A stretch of DNA of 64,000 nucleotides from an uncultured Clostridia bacterium (GCA_934454585.1 CAKSFP010000008.1:29713-93712); one strand, 5' to 3'; positions 54,218 through 62,781 are shown, numbered from the stretch's first letter. The notes: a model not told the origin generated them from the sequence alone. Translations and numbers: made by a program.

Positions 54218-55999
54218 TTATTTTTTATTTTTGGCAAGTTTGACGGTTAATTCCTCGCTTGGCGTGACATAAATTGTATTATAATTAATATATATCACCA
54301 TTCCGGGGCGCGCACCGGAGGGCTTTTTTACATTTTTCACCTCGGTGTAGTCCACGGGGATGTTCTCCCCGTTTCTGCCGCGGCTGTAGTATGCGGCAAG
54401 CGATGCCGCCTCGATGTATGTCTCGTCCGGCATCTGCTCCGCATTGCTCGTCTTAACTATGGCGTGACTGCCATGTATGCCCTTGGTGTGGAACCATATG
54501 TCAGTCGCCCGTCCTATTTTCAGCGTCACATAGTCATTCTGACGGTTATTCTTGCCCACATAAATATCGTAACCGTCACTGCTGACAAAATGCATCGGCT
54601 CGGGCAAAAATGTCTTTTTTCCGCCTTTGCCTTTCTTCACCCTGCCTTTGTTTTTAAGATATCCCTGTTCTATCAGTTCATCTCTTATCTGATTAACCTC
54701 GCTCAGGTTCTCCGCATTCGCAATTGACTGCTGCACCGACTCAAGGTAGTCAATCTCCGCCTCGTTGAGCTGTTTTTGCTTGACCGTCTGCTCCTCGGCG
54801 GTTTTCTCCTTGGTATATTTTTTGTAGTACCGCTGTGCGTTTTGCGACGGCGTAAGCTCCTCTTTAAGCGGAATCTTCACCGTTTCGCTGCTCTCGGAAT
54901 AATAGTTCTGCACTTCAATCCCTTTCATCCCCCGGATTATGCGATATATATTCGCAGTCACCAGGTCGCCGTAGAGCTTGTATTTATCTCTGCCGGACGC
55001 CTTTTGCAGCGTTTCATTCTGTATCTGCAGCTTCTTGCGGCATCGGTCTATATTGTTGTTCACAAACTTAAGCAAATCCGCGCTCTTTTGCCTCATGCTC
55101 TCGCCGGAGGCTTTTTTCATATAAAAGCTGTCGAGCGCCTCGCTCATGGAGTCAAAATGCTCCTTTGCCGCCGCGCCGCCGTACAGCGTGATGTCCTCGG
55201 CGCACACCTCGAGCATCTTGCCGCTCTCCGCGTCCGACAGCACCGTGGGCGAAAAATCTCCGCGGCGGATTTTATCAAACATAAACTCAAAACACTGCGC
55301 CGCCCTGCGCCGAACCGCCTGCGGCACCGCCGAGCCGAGCATATCCGCATCGCCGGTAGAACGATATACAATCTCTCTCGCCATCATGGGACTTATGCCG
55401 CAATATGCATCCATCAACTGCCGAAACAGCGGTGTGTCCGCACCCGTGAGGTGTGCCTGTGCATCGTCTGCATCGGAATCGAGAGGATTCTCCTTTCCGT
55501 GCGATGGCGGCAGCTCGTACACAAGTCCCGGAAGCACCGTGCGCACCGAGCTGACAGTCATGTCAACATGGATTATACAGTCGAGAATTTTCCCCTCCGC
55601 GTCCGTGAGGATAATATTTGAGTGCTTGCCCATTATCTCTATGATAAGTTTCTTCTCCGACAGAAATCCCATCTCGTCGTTGGACTCTATGCTTATCGCG
55701 ACTATGCGCTCAAAGCCGATTTGCTCCACCTTGGTTATCTTGCCGCCGGACAAATGTTTGCGCAGCAGCATACAAAACATCGGCGGAGACGCCGGGTTCT
55801 CCTTTGTCATCTCGGTCAGGTGCAGCCGCGGAAACGACGGATTTGCGCACAAAAGCAAGCGCAGGTTGTTCCCTGCGCACCTTAGGTTTATTATTATTTC
55901 ATCCCTCTCGGGCTGATGTATCTTGTCTACTCTGCCGCCGACCGTTTTCTCGCGCAGTTCGTGCACAACGGCGGCGATTGCAGCTCCGTCCAGAGCCAT
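54218..55999 (-). CDS. rqcH: RqcH (NFACT family, fibronectin-binding-protein A homologue)
   Basis: Ribosome quality control factor that binds stalled 50S subunits and recruits tRNA-Ala to add C-terminal alanine tails. The NFACT-N domain opens with ALDGAAIAAVVHELREKTVGGRVDKI. Helix-hairpin-helix and long coiled-coil regions fill the middle. The C-terminal NFACT-R domain has DIYVGKNNRQNDYVTLK and DIWFHTKGIHGSHAIVK. The start is ATG 55999, eight bases after AAAGGG; longer frames run through a hairpin and terminator. This gives 593 residues, normal for the family. The historical name Fbp/FbpA reflects secondary adhesion claims. Confidence 0.94.
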   Translation of the reverse strand: MALDGAAIAAVVHELREKTVGGRVDKIHQPERDEIIINLRCAGNNLRLLLCANPSFPRLHLTEMTKENPASPPMFCMLLRKHLSGGKITKVEQIGFERIVAISIESNDEMGFLSEKKLIIEIMGKHSNIILTDAEGKILDCIIHVDMTVSSVRTVLPGLVYELPPSHGKENPLDSDADDAQAHLTGADTPLFRQLMDAYCGISPMMAREIVYRSTGDADMLGSAVPQAVRRRAAQCFEFMFDKIRRGDFSPTVLSDAESGKMLEVCAEDITLYGGAAAKEHFDSMSEALDSFYMKKASGESMRQKSADLLKFVNNNIDRCRKKLQIQNETLQKASGRDKYKLYGDLVTANIYRIIRGMKGIEVQNYYSESSETVKIPLKEELTPSQNAQRYYKKYTKEKTAEEQTVKQKQLNEAEIDYLESVQQSIANAENLSEVNQIRDELIEQGYLKNKGRVKKGKGGKKTFLPEPMHFVSSDGYDIYVGKNNRQNDYVTLKIGRATDIWFHTKGIHGSHAIVKTSNAEQMPDETYIEAASLAAYYSRGRNGENIPVDYTEVKNVKKPSGARPGMVIYINYNTIYVTPSEELTVKLAKNKK

Positions 56000-56018
56000 T
56001 GTCATCACCCTTTCATAT

Positions 56019-56048
56019 AGGCAATGCGTGTTTAAGTCTCGTTTGCCT
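56019..56048. repeat. Short hairpin element (family E, copy 2)
   Basis: AGGCAA...TTGCCT with an 18-base interior. It differs from the copy at 61162 at only two bases, and is placed in the rqcH leader. Confidence 0.7.
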
Positions 56049-56081
56049 AAAAAACGGAATCCGAACACGGGTTCGGATCCC
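56049..56081 (-). terminator. Terminator after the aldolase operon / in the rqcH leader
   Basis: 11-pair stem (56056-56066 with 56071-56081, one G-U) followed by GTTTTTT on the minus strand. It lies 75 bases past the aldolase stop and before rqcH. Confidence 0.88.
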
Positions 56082-56095
56082 GTCTGCCTGCAAAC

Positions 56096-56124
56096 ATTGT
56101 ACCACAAATCCGGCAAAAAAGCAA
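56096..56124 (-). promoter_or_regulatory. Possible promoter upstream of the rqcH terminator
   Basis: TTGCTT (56119-56124), 17-base spacer, TACAAT (56096-56101). If real, rqcH transcripts must pass the terminator at 56049-56081. Confidence 0.45.
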
Positions 56125-56154
56125 GCAACAGAGCAATCAGAAATAAGTCTTACA

Positions 56155-56829
56155 TCAAAAATCGAGAATTGTCCTGTCTCCGTATACCATCTTCCAGTCA
56201 CTGTCAAAGCCTCTTATTGCTGCGTCCGTCATGGGGTGAGAGATAACCGTCTTGAGAATATCCGCCGAAACAGTCACGCTGTGGCAACCGTAAAGCGAGC
56301 ATTTGTGCACCTGCTCCGCATTCTTAAAGCTTGCCGCAAGCACCTTGCAGTCGAGTCCGTAATTGCCGATAAGCTCAACAATCTGTGCCACAACCTCTGT
56401 GCCATCGCCGATAATGTTGTCAAGCCTGTTCACATACGGTGCGACAAAATCCGCTCCGGCCTTTGCCGCAATAAGCGCCTGTGCCGGGGTGAAGATAGCC
56501 GTCATGGTGACGCCGATACCGAGTTTTTTCAGTTCTGCCGTTGCCTTCAGCCCTTCCTCGCCTATCGGGATCTTAACATAAGTGTTCGCACCCAGTTCTT
56601 TTTTGAGCAGTTGTGCCTCCTGCACGATTTTTTCCGCAGTTGTCTGTACGGTTTGCACATGGAGCAATTTTTCGCTGCCGATAATGCTCCTTATCTTTTT
56701 TACAAGAGTCCAAAAATCGGTGTTCTCCTTTGAAATTATGGATGGATTTGTGGTCACGCCCGCCAACGGATAAAACTCGTTGCAATGTTCTATCGCCTTA
56801 ATGTCGGCGGTATCAAGAAAATATATCAT
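56155..56829 (-). CDS. Fructose-6-phosphate aldolase / small transaldolase family
   Basis: 224-residue Schiff-base aldolase of the FSA/TalC type. The N-terminus MIYFLDTADIKAI and GVTTNPSII are diagnostic. The catalytic Lys is in TYVKIPI and a further motif is TAIFTPAQALIAAKAGADFVAPYVNRLD. Family members cleave ketose phosphates to glyceraldehyde 3-phosphate plus a small ketone such as dihydroxyacetone. Its start overlaps the kinase stop as ATGA, with GGAG upstream. As the last gene of the DeoR operon it is likely to perform the final carbon-carbon cleavage. The actual ketose phosphate is unknown. Confidence 0.9.
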   Translation of the reverse strand: MIYFLDTADIKAIEHCNEFYPLAGVTTNPSIISKENTDFWTLVKKIRSIIGSEKLLHVQTVQTTAEKIVQEAQLLKKELGANTYVKIPIGEEGLKATAELKKLGIGVTMTAIFTPAQALIAAKAGADFVAPYVNRLDNIIGDGTEVVAQIVELIGNYGLDCKVLAASFKNAEQVHKCSLYGCHSVTVSADILKTVISHPMTDAAIRGFDSDWKMVYGDRTILDF

Positions 56830-58235
56830 TTTTTATCTCCTTCCGTCTTGTTCAGTATGTCGTCTGCAGAGCAGTAACGCTTATACACCTCGGAATAATC
56901 ATTCCCGGATGGTGTGAAAGTCTGCACCGCTTCAATCATCTTTGCCGCCTCGCCAACCGAACGGAAAACTCCGGTGCCGACTCCGGCAAGGATTGCCGCG
57001 CCGAGGCAGGCGGTCTCTTTGTTCTTTAATGTTTTTATGTTTCTGCCCGTCATGTCCGCTTTCATTTGACACCAAACAGTGCTCTTTGCGGCTCCGCCCA
57101 TAGAGCGGATCTCACTGCCGGATGCATTTATGAATTCGAGGTTTTGCCGCAGCATGCACGCGACCGACTCCATAATGCTTCGTATAAAATGTGCTCGTCC
57201 GTGCTCCGCGGTAATTCCCAAAAAACTTCCGCGTGCATCGGGGTTGTACTTCGGCATGGTCGAGCCGCACAGATACGGCAAAAATGTTAGTCCGTCACAG
57301 CCGATATCAACAGTTTCCGCCATAGCGCCCAATTCATCAAACGAAAATTTCTCACAAAAATTATCTCGGAACCACCTAAGCGCCAATCCTGCCGCCGGGC
57401 TCCATATCAGCACGCAATATTTACCGTCGTAGTTATAGTGACAGGGTATTGCGCTTTGCGGATTGAACGGCGGAATTTCGTCAACCGGAGAAAAAATCGC
57501 CATGGTTGTGCCCGTCATCTCGCTCACAATGCCCTTTTGTATCACTCCGGCACCTATAGCGCCCGACACCTGATCCATCGCACCCGTCACGACCTTTGTA
57601 TTGCCGTAGTCGCCGATATATTGACCGCTCTCGTGAAGTGACGGCAACATCGATTCATCAACACCGATGAAATCGAGCATCTCTTTCCACCACACACGGT
57701 TGCGTATGTCAAAATATATCGTGGACGACTGCAGAGTCATCTCGGTTACGAATTTGCCGGTGAGTTTGTACAGGATATAGTCCTCCAGCAAAAATATCTT
57801 CTTGGTGTGCGCCCAGACCTCGGGTTCGTTGTCCCTGACCCACATCAGCTTGCAGGCAGGCCATGCGGCGGCTATCTCGCACTGCCCCGTCACTTCGTAC
57901 ACCTTTTTGTTGCCGAAGTGCTCTCTTATCTTCTCCGCTTTGTCTGCCGCGCGGTTGTCGAGCCACACTATGGCTTTACGCACCGGGTTGCCGTCCCCGT
58001 CGGTGAGTATCAGAGTCTCGCACTGGGTGTCCACAGCGAGAGCGTCCGGCTCAATGCCGAGAGCATCTATCTCGCCTTTAACCAATTCCCAGTATTTCTG
58101 CGCATCGCACTCGATAAAAGCGCCGTGCGACTCTATTTCATACTCCGTGTTCGAGCTGTGCAGCTCCTCTAATTTTTCATTAATCAGCACAGACTTTATC
58201 GCAGTAGTGCCTATGTCCAATCCAAAAAGCTTCAT
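56826..58235 (-). CDS. FGGY-family carbohydrate kinase
   Basis: 469 residues. The N-terminal ATPase-fold phosphate loop is FGLDIGTTAIKSVLI. AVDTQCETLILTD and IVWLDNRAADKAEKI belong to the first FGGY domain. The second domain has SEMTGTTMAIFSP, LTFLPYLCGSTMPKYN and SMGGAAKSTVWCQMKAD. The length fits xylulokinase, gluconokinase or related pentulose/polyol kinases, but specificity cannot be set. The gene starts two bases after the YjbQ stop and overlaps the aldolase start, so translation is coupled. It probably phosphorylates the incoming sugar of this operon. Confidence 0.88.
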   Translation of the reverse strand: MKLFGLDIGTTAIKSVLINEKLEELHSSNTEYEIESHGAFIECDAQKYWELVKGEIDALGIEPDALAVDTQCETLILTDGDGNPVRKAIVWLDNRAADKAEKIREHFGNKKVYEVTGQCEIAAAWPACKLMWVRDNEPEVWAHTKKIFLLEDYILYKLTGKFVTEMTLQSSTIYFDIRNRVWWKEMLDFIGVDESMLPSLHESGQYIGDYGNTKVVTGAMDQVSGAIGAGVIQKGIVSEMTGTTMAIFSPVDEIPPFNPQSAIPCHYNYDGKYCVLIWSPAAGLALRWFRDNFCEKFSFDELGAMAETVDIGCDGLTFLPYLCGSTMPKYNPDARGSFLGITAEHGRAHFIRSIMESVACMLRQNLEFINASGSEIRSMGGAAKSTVWCQMKADMTGRNIKTLKNKETACLGAAILAGVGTGVFRSVGEAAKMIEAVQTFTPSGNDYSEVYKRYCSADDILNKTEGDKK

Positions 58236-58237
58236 AA

Positions 58238-58858
58238 TTATCTCTGCTGCTGCAGTGTGTAGTGAATGTCGTCCGCCTTTTCTTCCTCGGTGAATTTGTG
58301 CTTGGTGTCGATAACTTCACCGTTGTTCCACTTTCTGTCGCCCACATCCTCGGTTGTACCCATAACGGTTATGTTCACCTGTCTGCGGCGCGCTATGACA
58401 TGATCCCAGTCTATAAAGTATACATGAGCAAACTGTCCGCCGTCAACCTCGCCGTCCTTTATCGTCATTGTCTCACTTCTGCCGAAGAAACAACTGCGCA
58501 GATGACCGTCTGTGTTCATGCTGGAATAGTCGCCGGGTTCATTTACAAATCTGCCGTACTTTGCGTGTATCGGTCCGGGGTGACGGTACTGATGCTCCTC
58601 GGCAAAATCCGGGATCATCTTACGCATGATGTCCAGCAGATCGTGCTGGAGGAACTCCAGGTCGAAAGAATCGATGTCGTGAGAGCACTCCTGAACCATT
58701 ACCGAGCAGGTGGTGTGGTGTGAAACAATGCTTACGGTGCCGTTTTTAACTCCCGATGCCTCAACAATCTCTTTTACTTCCTTTGAAATGTCGTGGAAAG
58801 TCGGTATCCAACCTCTTGACTGCAATTCTACCTCTTTTTGAAAAACTTTGTACTCCAT
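58238..58858 (-). CDS. YjbQ / UPF0047 family protein, long form
   Basis: 206 residues. The conserved core is SIVSHHTTCSVMVQECSHDID, then LRSCFFGRSETMTIKDGEV and QFAHVYFIDWD, the UPF0047 pattern with metal-binding His residues. Typical members are about 135-140 residues; this one has an inserted middle segment (about 75-115) and a charged C-terminal tail. Reported activity is weak thiamine-phosphate synthesis, but the true role is unsettled. Here it is embedded between a SIS isomerase and an FGGY kinase, suggesting a role on a sugar phosphate (inference). Confidence 0.85.
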   Translation of the reverse strand: MEYKVFQKEVELQSRGWIPTFHDISKEVKEIVEASGVKNGTVSIVSHHTTCSVMVQECSHDIDSFDLEFLQHDLLDIMRKMIPDFAEEHQYRHPGPIHAKYGRFVNEPGDYSSMNTDGHLRSCFFGRSETMTIKDGEVDGGQFAHVYFIDWDHVIARRRQVNITVMGTTEDVGDRKWNNGEVIDTKHKFTEEEKADDIHYTLQQQR

Positions 58859-58874
58859 GATAAATATCTCCTCT

Positions 58875-59471
58875 TTATTTGTTATTTAATCTTTCTCCCA
58901 CAGCGCCGCCGGGATGAATCACGGCAAACTGTTCGCTTTTATATCCCGTTTCCTCGATAAGTGCCGTCTGCAGCACATGGAATATCACGCCGAGCGATGT
59001 TGTGGAAGTTGTTCCCTGTGAATTGTATTTGTCAGTCTCGCGGTTGACATACTGCCTGAGCACCACATCCGCGCCGACTGCAAGCTCCGAGCTTAAATTC
59101 TCGGTTATTGTTATGACCTTTACTTTCTTTTTTTTGCAGATGTCGAGTATGGGCAACAGTTCTTTTGTTCTTCCGCCGCGCGACGCAAGGACGCAAACAT
59201 CCCCCTCCTGCAAAAATCCCGTTGCGCCGTGCACCGCCTCCGCAGGCGATATAAACCGTGACGGGCGTTCTATGCAACACATAAGGTGTGCAAAATGGCG
59301 GCACATGATTCCCGAATGTCCGCAGCCTGATGCGCCTATCCGCGGTGCATTTTTCAAAAGTTCGATTGCCTTTTCATACGCCGCCTCGTCAAAGCACTTC
59401 TCCAAGCCGAGTATACACTCCGATTCTATCCGATATACCGACATCATACTCTCTAAAATCCGTCTCTCCAT
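58875..59471 (-). CDS. SIS-domain sugar-phosphate isomerase (KdsD/GutQ-like)
   Basis: 198 residues forming a single SIS domain. GASGCGHSGIMCRHFAHLM binds the phosphate. ASRGGRTKELLPILDICKKK is the second SIS motif. The C-terminal HPGGAVGERL is characteristic of arabinose-5-phosphate isomerases. The CBS domains of KdsD are absent. It would interconvert an aldose and ketose phosphate. It lies between the TIM-like gene (8-base gap) and the YjbQ gene in the DeoR operon. Confidence 0.87.
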   Translation of the reverse strand: MERRILESMMSVYRIESECILGLEKCFDEAAYEKAIELLKNAPRIGASGCGHSGIMCRHFAHLMCCIERPSRFISPAEAVHGATGFLQEGDVCVLASRGGRTKELLPILDICKKKKVKVITITENLSSELAVGADVVLRQYVNRETDKYNSQGTTSTTSLGVIFHVLQTALIEETGYKSEQFAVIHPGGAVGERLNNK

Positions 59472-59479
59472 GATACACC

Positions 59480-60178
59480 TCAGTGAAGTTCATCCCACGC
59501 CCTGCGCAGATTGAAAATCATTTCCTCAACCATTTCGCAGGGGTGGTCGGATTTCATAATTCCGCTTGTGGTGCCCGTTGCCTGAGCACCAAGTTTAATT
59601 GTATTGTATACATCTGCGCCGTTCGATATGCCGGCACCCTGGAGAACCATTATGTCCGGGTTAATTTCTTCGACCGTCTTTATGGTTTCCGTTACATAGT
59701 TGCTGTCACTCGTTTTTCCGGTGCCTATAAGGTCCGTCGGCTCCGCCACTATTATATTCGGCGCCATTTTTGCTATGTTTTTCACATCATCCACGGTATC
59801 TGCACACACAATTGTGCCGAGTCCCACCTCGTCCGCACGCTTGATTGTCTCGGCAAGCACATCGAGCGATATCGGCTTTTCGGCATGATTGAGCATAACT
59901 CCCACAGCGCCCGCTGCCTTGACTGCCTCGGGCAAAACACTTCCCAGTCCTCTGCCGGGATAGAGCGGATCCATGTGCTGAGCAAAAACAAATATTCGCT
60001 CGGTGTTATTCGCAAGAAGTGAAATATCCGTATACTGCGGTGTAACAATTATATCCACATCGTACTTCATTGCCGTTTTGTCAATGACTTTTGCAAGTTT
60101 GAGCATTGCCTCGCCGTACATGAACGCCTTGGGGCCTATCTCAAAAAACGGCGGTTTGATTTTCAATTTGTTATACAT
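59480..60178 (-). CDS. Triose-phosphate-isomerase-like protein (archaeal-type TIM family)
   Basis: 232 residues. GAVGVMLNHAEKPI carries the catalytic-His pattern, VAEPTDLIGTG the catalytic-Glu pattern and VLQGAGISNGADVYN the phosphate site. The short length and these motifs match the archaeal-type TIM branch rather than the ~250-residue bacterial enzyme. Relatives act on tetrulose phosphates in erythritol or threitol pathways, so the substrate may not be a triose. It is the first gene of the operon divergent from deoR, behind a strong promoter. Confidence 0.82.
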   Translation of the reverse strand: MYNKLKIKPPFFEIGPKAFMYGEAMLKLAKVIDKTAMKYDVDIIVTPQYTDISLLANNTERIFVFAQHMDPLYPGRGLGSVLPEAVKAAGAVGVMLNHAEKPISLDVLAETIKRADEVGLGTIVCADTVDDVKNIAKMAPNIIVAEPTDLIGTGKTSDSNYVTETIKTVEEINPDIMVLQGAGISNGADVYNTIKLGAQATGTTSGIMKSDHPCEMVEEMIFNLRRAWDELH

Positions 60179-60239
60179 TTCGCACCTTCTTTTTTGTGTT
60201 TCGGTTTATTTCTTTATTAGTTTCGTTTGCCTTTCTTTT

Positions 60240-60268
60240 AATATATCACAGATGATTGCCTTTGTCAA
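60240..60268 (-). promoter_or_regulatory. Promoter of the TIM-SIS-YjbQ-kinase-aldolase operon
   Basis: TTGACA (60263-60268), 17-base spacer, TATATT (60240-60245). Downstream ACGAAAC and CCGAAAC repeats on the minus strand are possible DeoR sites (weak). Confidence 0.85.
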
Positions 60269-60304
60269 TAAAAAAATCAGTTAATTCTAATTGTTTTCTT
60301 TTGA

Positions 60305-60333
60305 TTGACTTTTTTACATTATAATGTTATCAT
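60305..60333 (+). promoter_or_regulatory. Promoter of the DeoR-type regulator
   Basis: TTGACT (60305-60310), 17-base spacer, TATCAT (60328-60333). Confidence 0.65.
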
Positions 60334-60359
60334 CATATATAAGAGAGGAAGTGTGCAAA

Positions 60360-61121
60360 ATGCAGATAACGGTAACAGAACGCCGAAACAAGATACTGGA
60401 TCTGATAAACGAAAACGGCCGCGTCAGCGTAAACGAGCTGAGCAAGCTGTTTAATGTGTCCGTTGTTGTGATTCGCACGGATTTATCGGAGCTTGAGAGG
60501 CAGGGGCTTCTCGCAAGGGTTCACGGCGGTGCCATAACAAGCTACAGATCGTATTATGACATGAGCCTTATGCAGCGGCTGAACACAAATATCGATGAAA
60601 AAAAAGCAATTGCCGAAAAGCTGAGCACACTTGTGAAAGATTCCGACACACTCATCATGAACGCCGGCACAACGCCGATTTATGTCATGCGAGCACTTGA
60701 ATCAAAAAAAATCACCATCGTGACAAACTCTGTTGCACTTGCGCTTGAGGGGGCGCAAAATCCTAATTTCAAAATCATACTCATCGGCGGAGATGTTGAC
60801 GCGGACTTCCAGTTCACCTACGGCATATCGGCGATGAAAGAGCTGGAACGATACTGTGCCGACCTGTTCATCATGTCCGTCGACGGCATAGATATAAACA
60901 AAGGAATATCCACTTTCTATTATCAGGAATCCGAGATATGCAAATGCATGATGGAGCGATGCAGCAGAACCGTCGTGGCGGCGGACCACAGCAAAATCGG
61001 ACGCACGGCATTTGCCAAGATATCCGATCTGAGCCGCGTTGACACAATAGTTACCGACTCGGCGGCGGATAAATCTTCACTTGATAAACTGCGCAAAAAA
61101 GGGATTGAGATTATTGTGTGA
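60360..61121 (+). CDS. DeoR-family transcriptional regulator
   Basis: 253 residues from ATG 60360, preceded by GAGGAA. The N-terminal winged helix-turn-helix has RRNKILDLINENGRVSVNELSK and the DeoR signature LLARVHGGAI. The C-terminal DeoR sensor domain, which resembles sugar-phosphate isomerases, has LIMNAGTTPIYVMRAL, IVTNSVALALEGA and AADHSKIGR. Proteins of this family are usually repressors released by a sugar phosphate. It is divergent from the sugar operon and is its likely repressor. Confidence 0.92.
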   Translation: MQITVTERRNKILDLINENGRVSVNELSKLFNVSVVVIRTDLSELERQGLLARVHGGAITSYRSYYDMSLMQRLNTNIDEKKAIAEKLSTLVKDSDTLIMNAGTTPIYVMRALESKKITIVTNSVALALEGAQNPNFKIILIGGDVDADFQFTYGISAMKELERYCADLFIMSVDGIDINKGISTFYYQESEICKCMMERCSRTVVAADHSKIGRTAFAKISDLSRVDTIVTDSAADKSSLDKLRKKGIEIIV

Positions 61122-61161
61122 TATAACGGGGTGCGTCAAAATGTTTTTGCCGCACCCCGTC

Positions 61162-61191
61162 AGGCAATGCGTGTTTGAGTCTCGCTTGCCT
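61162..61191. repeat. Short hairpin element (family E, copy 3)
   Basis: AGGCAA...TTGCCT element nearly identical to the copy at 56019. It directly follows a GGGGTGCG/CGCACCCC hairpin (about 61129-61158) that may end the deoR transcript. Confidence 0.7.
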
Positions 61192-61214
61192 AAAGTTTTA
61201 TATTCACATTTTTG

Positions 61215-62693
61215 CTACAAGATAATGCATATGAGTCCGCCGCTGCCCTCGTTAATGATTTTTTGCAGCGTCTCCTGAAGTTTATACTGCGCATCCTCGC
61301 TCATCTTGTACAGCTTGTTGTGCAGTCCGTCGTTGACAAGCTCGTGCAGAGACTTGCCGAAAATATTCGACTGCCATATATCCTTCGGATTGTTCTCAAA
61401 CTCTTTGAGCAGGTCATTCAGCAATTCTTCCGATTGCTTTTCCGTGCCGACTATCGGCGAAACAACGGTTTCTATGTCTGCGCGTATCATATGTATGCTT
61501 GGCGCACTCGCCTTTAGTTTCACTCCGAATCTGCCGCCCTGTTTAACAATCTCAGGTTCTTCAAGTTCGAGCTCGTCTATCGTCGGTGCAACTATTCCGT
61601 AGCCGGTATCGTGTACCTTCTTGAGAGCAAACTCCACCTTCTCATATTCTTTTTTTATATGCGACAGCTGCCCCATAAGCTCCATGAGCGTGTCTCTGCC
61701 GTCAATCTCAAAACCCGATTTTTCGCCGAGAATCTTGTAAAAAAGGCTATCGGAGGCAGTTACATCAAAATGCACCGTACCTTCGCCCAGATTGATATCC
61801 GTGACCGAAGCGGTATCGATGTTCTCGCAATTTTCAAGCGAAGAGAGCACATTTTTGTAATCGCAGATGCGGCTGACGGATTTTATTGACGACAATATGT
61901 TATCGCAGACAGCCTTCTTTAGCCAATGGTCGCTCTCGAGAACTTCCACCCAGTCAGGCACATCTATTGAAATCTCCTTGAGCGGAAAACGGAAAAGCAC
62001 CGCCTCTATAATGTTGTTGACATCGTCCGCCGTCAGCATGGCACAGTTTACACCGATAACAGGTACATCGTGGCGATGCTCAATTTCCGACTTGGCTTCC
62101 TTCGCCGAATCACTGTCGGGATCCAAGCTGTTGAGTAACACTATAAACGGCTTGTTTATCTCCTTGAGTTCGCTTATGGCTCGGTTTTCGGCCTCGATAT
62201 AGTCGGCGCGGGGGATATCGGTTATGCTGCCGTCCGTCGTCACTACTATTCCGATTGTGGAATGTTCGCAAATGACCTTTTTAGTGCCTATCTCCGCGGC
62301 CTCGGCAAACGGAATCGCCTCGTCCGACCACGGGGTTTTCACCATGCGCGGTGTGTTTTCCTCTATATGCCCCAGAGCAGATTCCACAATGTATCCCACA
62401 CAGTCTATCATGCGCACATTAAAGGACGCATTGTCCGAGAGCGAAATCTTCACAGCCTCGTTCGGGATAAATTTCGGTTCTGTCGTCATTATGGTTCTGC
62501 CGCCGCTCGACTGCGGCAGTTCGTCCCTTGCGCGCTCACGCTTGTAGGCATTTGAGATGTTTGGTATCACCAAAAGATCCATAAATTTTTTTATAAATGT
62601 CGATTTGCCCGTGCGCACGGGTCCGACGACGCCGATGTATACATCGCCGCCGCTGCGTTCGGCAATATCGCTGTAAATGTTGTATTGCGCCAT
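61215..62693 (-). CDS. spoIVA: Stage IV sporulation protein A
   Basis: Mother-cell ATPase that polymerises into the basement layer of the spore coat. The Walker A motif is VGPVRTGKSTFIKKF. MIDCVGYIV and PFIVLLNSLDPDS are the TRAFAC GTPase-like elements adapted for ATP. The C-terminus GSGGLICIIL matches the membrane-associating end of the family. 492 residues from ATG 62693, eight bases after GGAGG; an in-frame start at 62708 lies upstream of that site. Its presence shows the host makes endospores. Confidence 0.97.
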   Translation of the reverse strand: MAQYNIYSDIAERSGGDVYIGVVGPVRTGKSTFIKKFMDLLVIPNISNAYKRERARDELPQSSGGRTIMTTEPKFIPNEAVKISLSDNASFNVRMIDCVGYIVESALGHIEENTPRMVKTPWSDEAIPFAEAAEIGTKKVICEHSTIGIVVTTDGSITDIPRADYIEAENRAISELKEINKPFIVLLNSLDPDSDSAKEAKSEIEHRHDVPVIGVNCAMLTADDVNNIIEAVLFRFPLKEISIDVPDWVEVLESDHWLKKAVCDNILSSIKSVSRICDYKNVLSSLENCENIDTASVTDINLGEGTVHFDVTASDSLFYKILGEKSGFEIDGRDTLMELMGQLSHIKKEYEKVEFALKKVHDTGYGIVAPTIDELELEEPEIVKQGGRFGVKLKASAPSIHMIRADIETVVSPIVGTEKQSEELLNDLLKEFENNPKDIWQSNIFGKSLHELVNDGLHNKLYKMSEDAQYKLQETLQKIINEGSGGLICIIL

Positions 62694-62726
62694 AAGCCAC
62701 TCCTCCATACGGTTTGTATTTTGTAC

Positions 62727-62756
62727 ATCTTATGACGCCGCCGCAAAATATATTAC
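62727..62756 (-). promoter_or_regulatory. Possible SigE promoter of spoIVA
   Basis: CATAAGAT (62727-62734) resembles the SigE -10 CATACAAT, with GTAATAT (62750-62756) 15 bases upstream. The mother-cell factor is expected for spoIVA. Confidence 0.45.
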
Positions 62757-62781
62757 TTATTGAGCACTTTTTAATTTTATC

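Noticed and set aside
56019..56090. Possible tRNA gene, because ACGGG TTCGGAT CCCGT looks like a T-arm followed by an acceptor-like CTGCCTGCA
   Set aside because: The acceptor pairs for only five bases, no D-arm or anticodon arm forms, the T-loop has G where A58 is expected, and the same bases make a better terminator hairpin.
54218..56128. 636-codon reading of rqcH
   Set aside because: The extra N-terminal 43 codons run through a terminator and repeat; AAAGGG and the conserved ALDG start place the true start at 55999.
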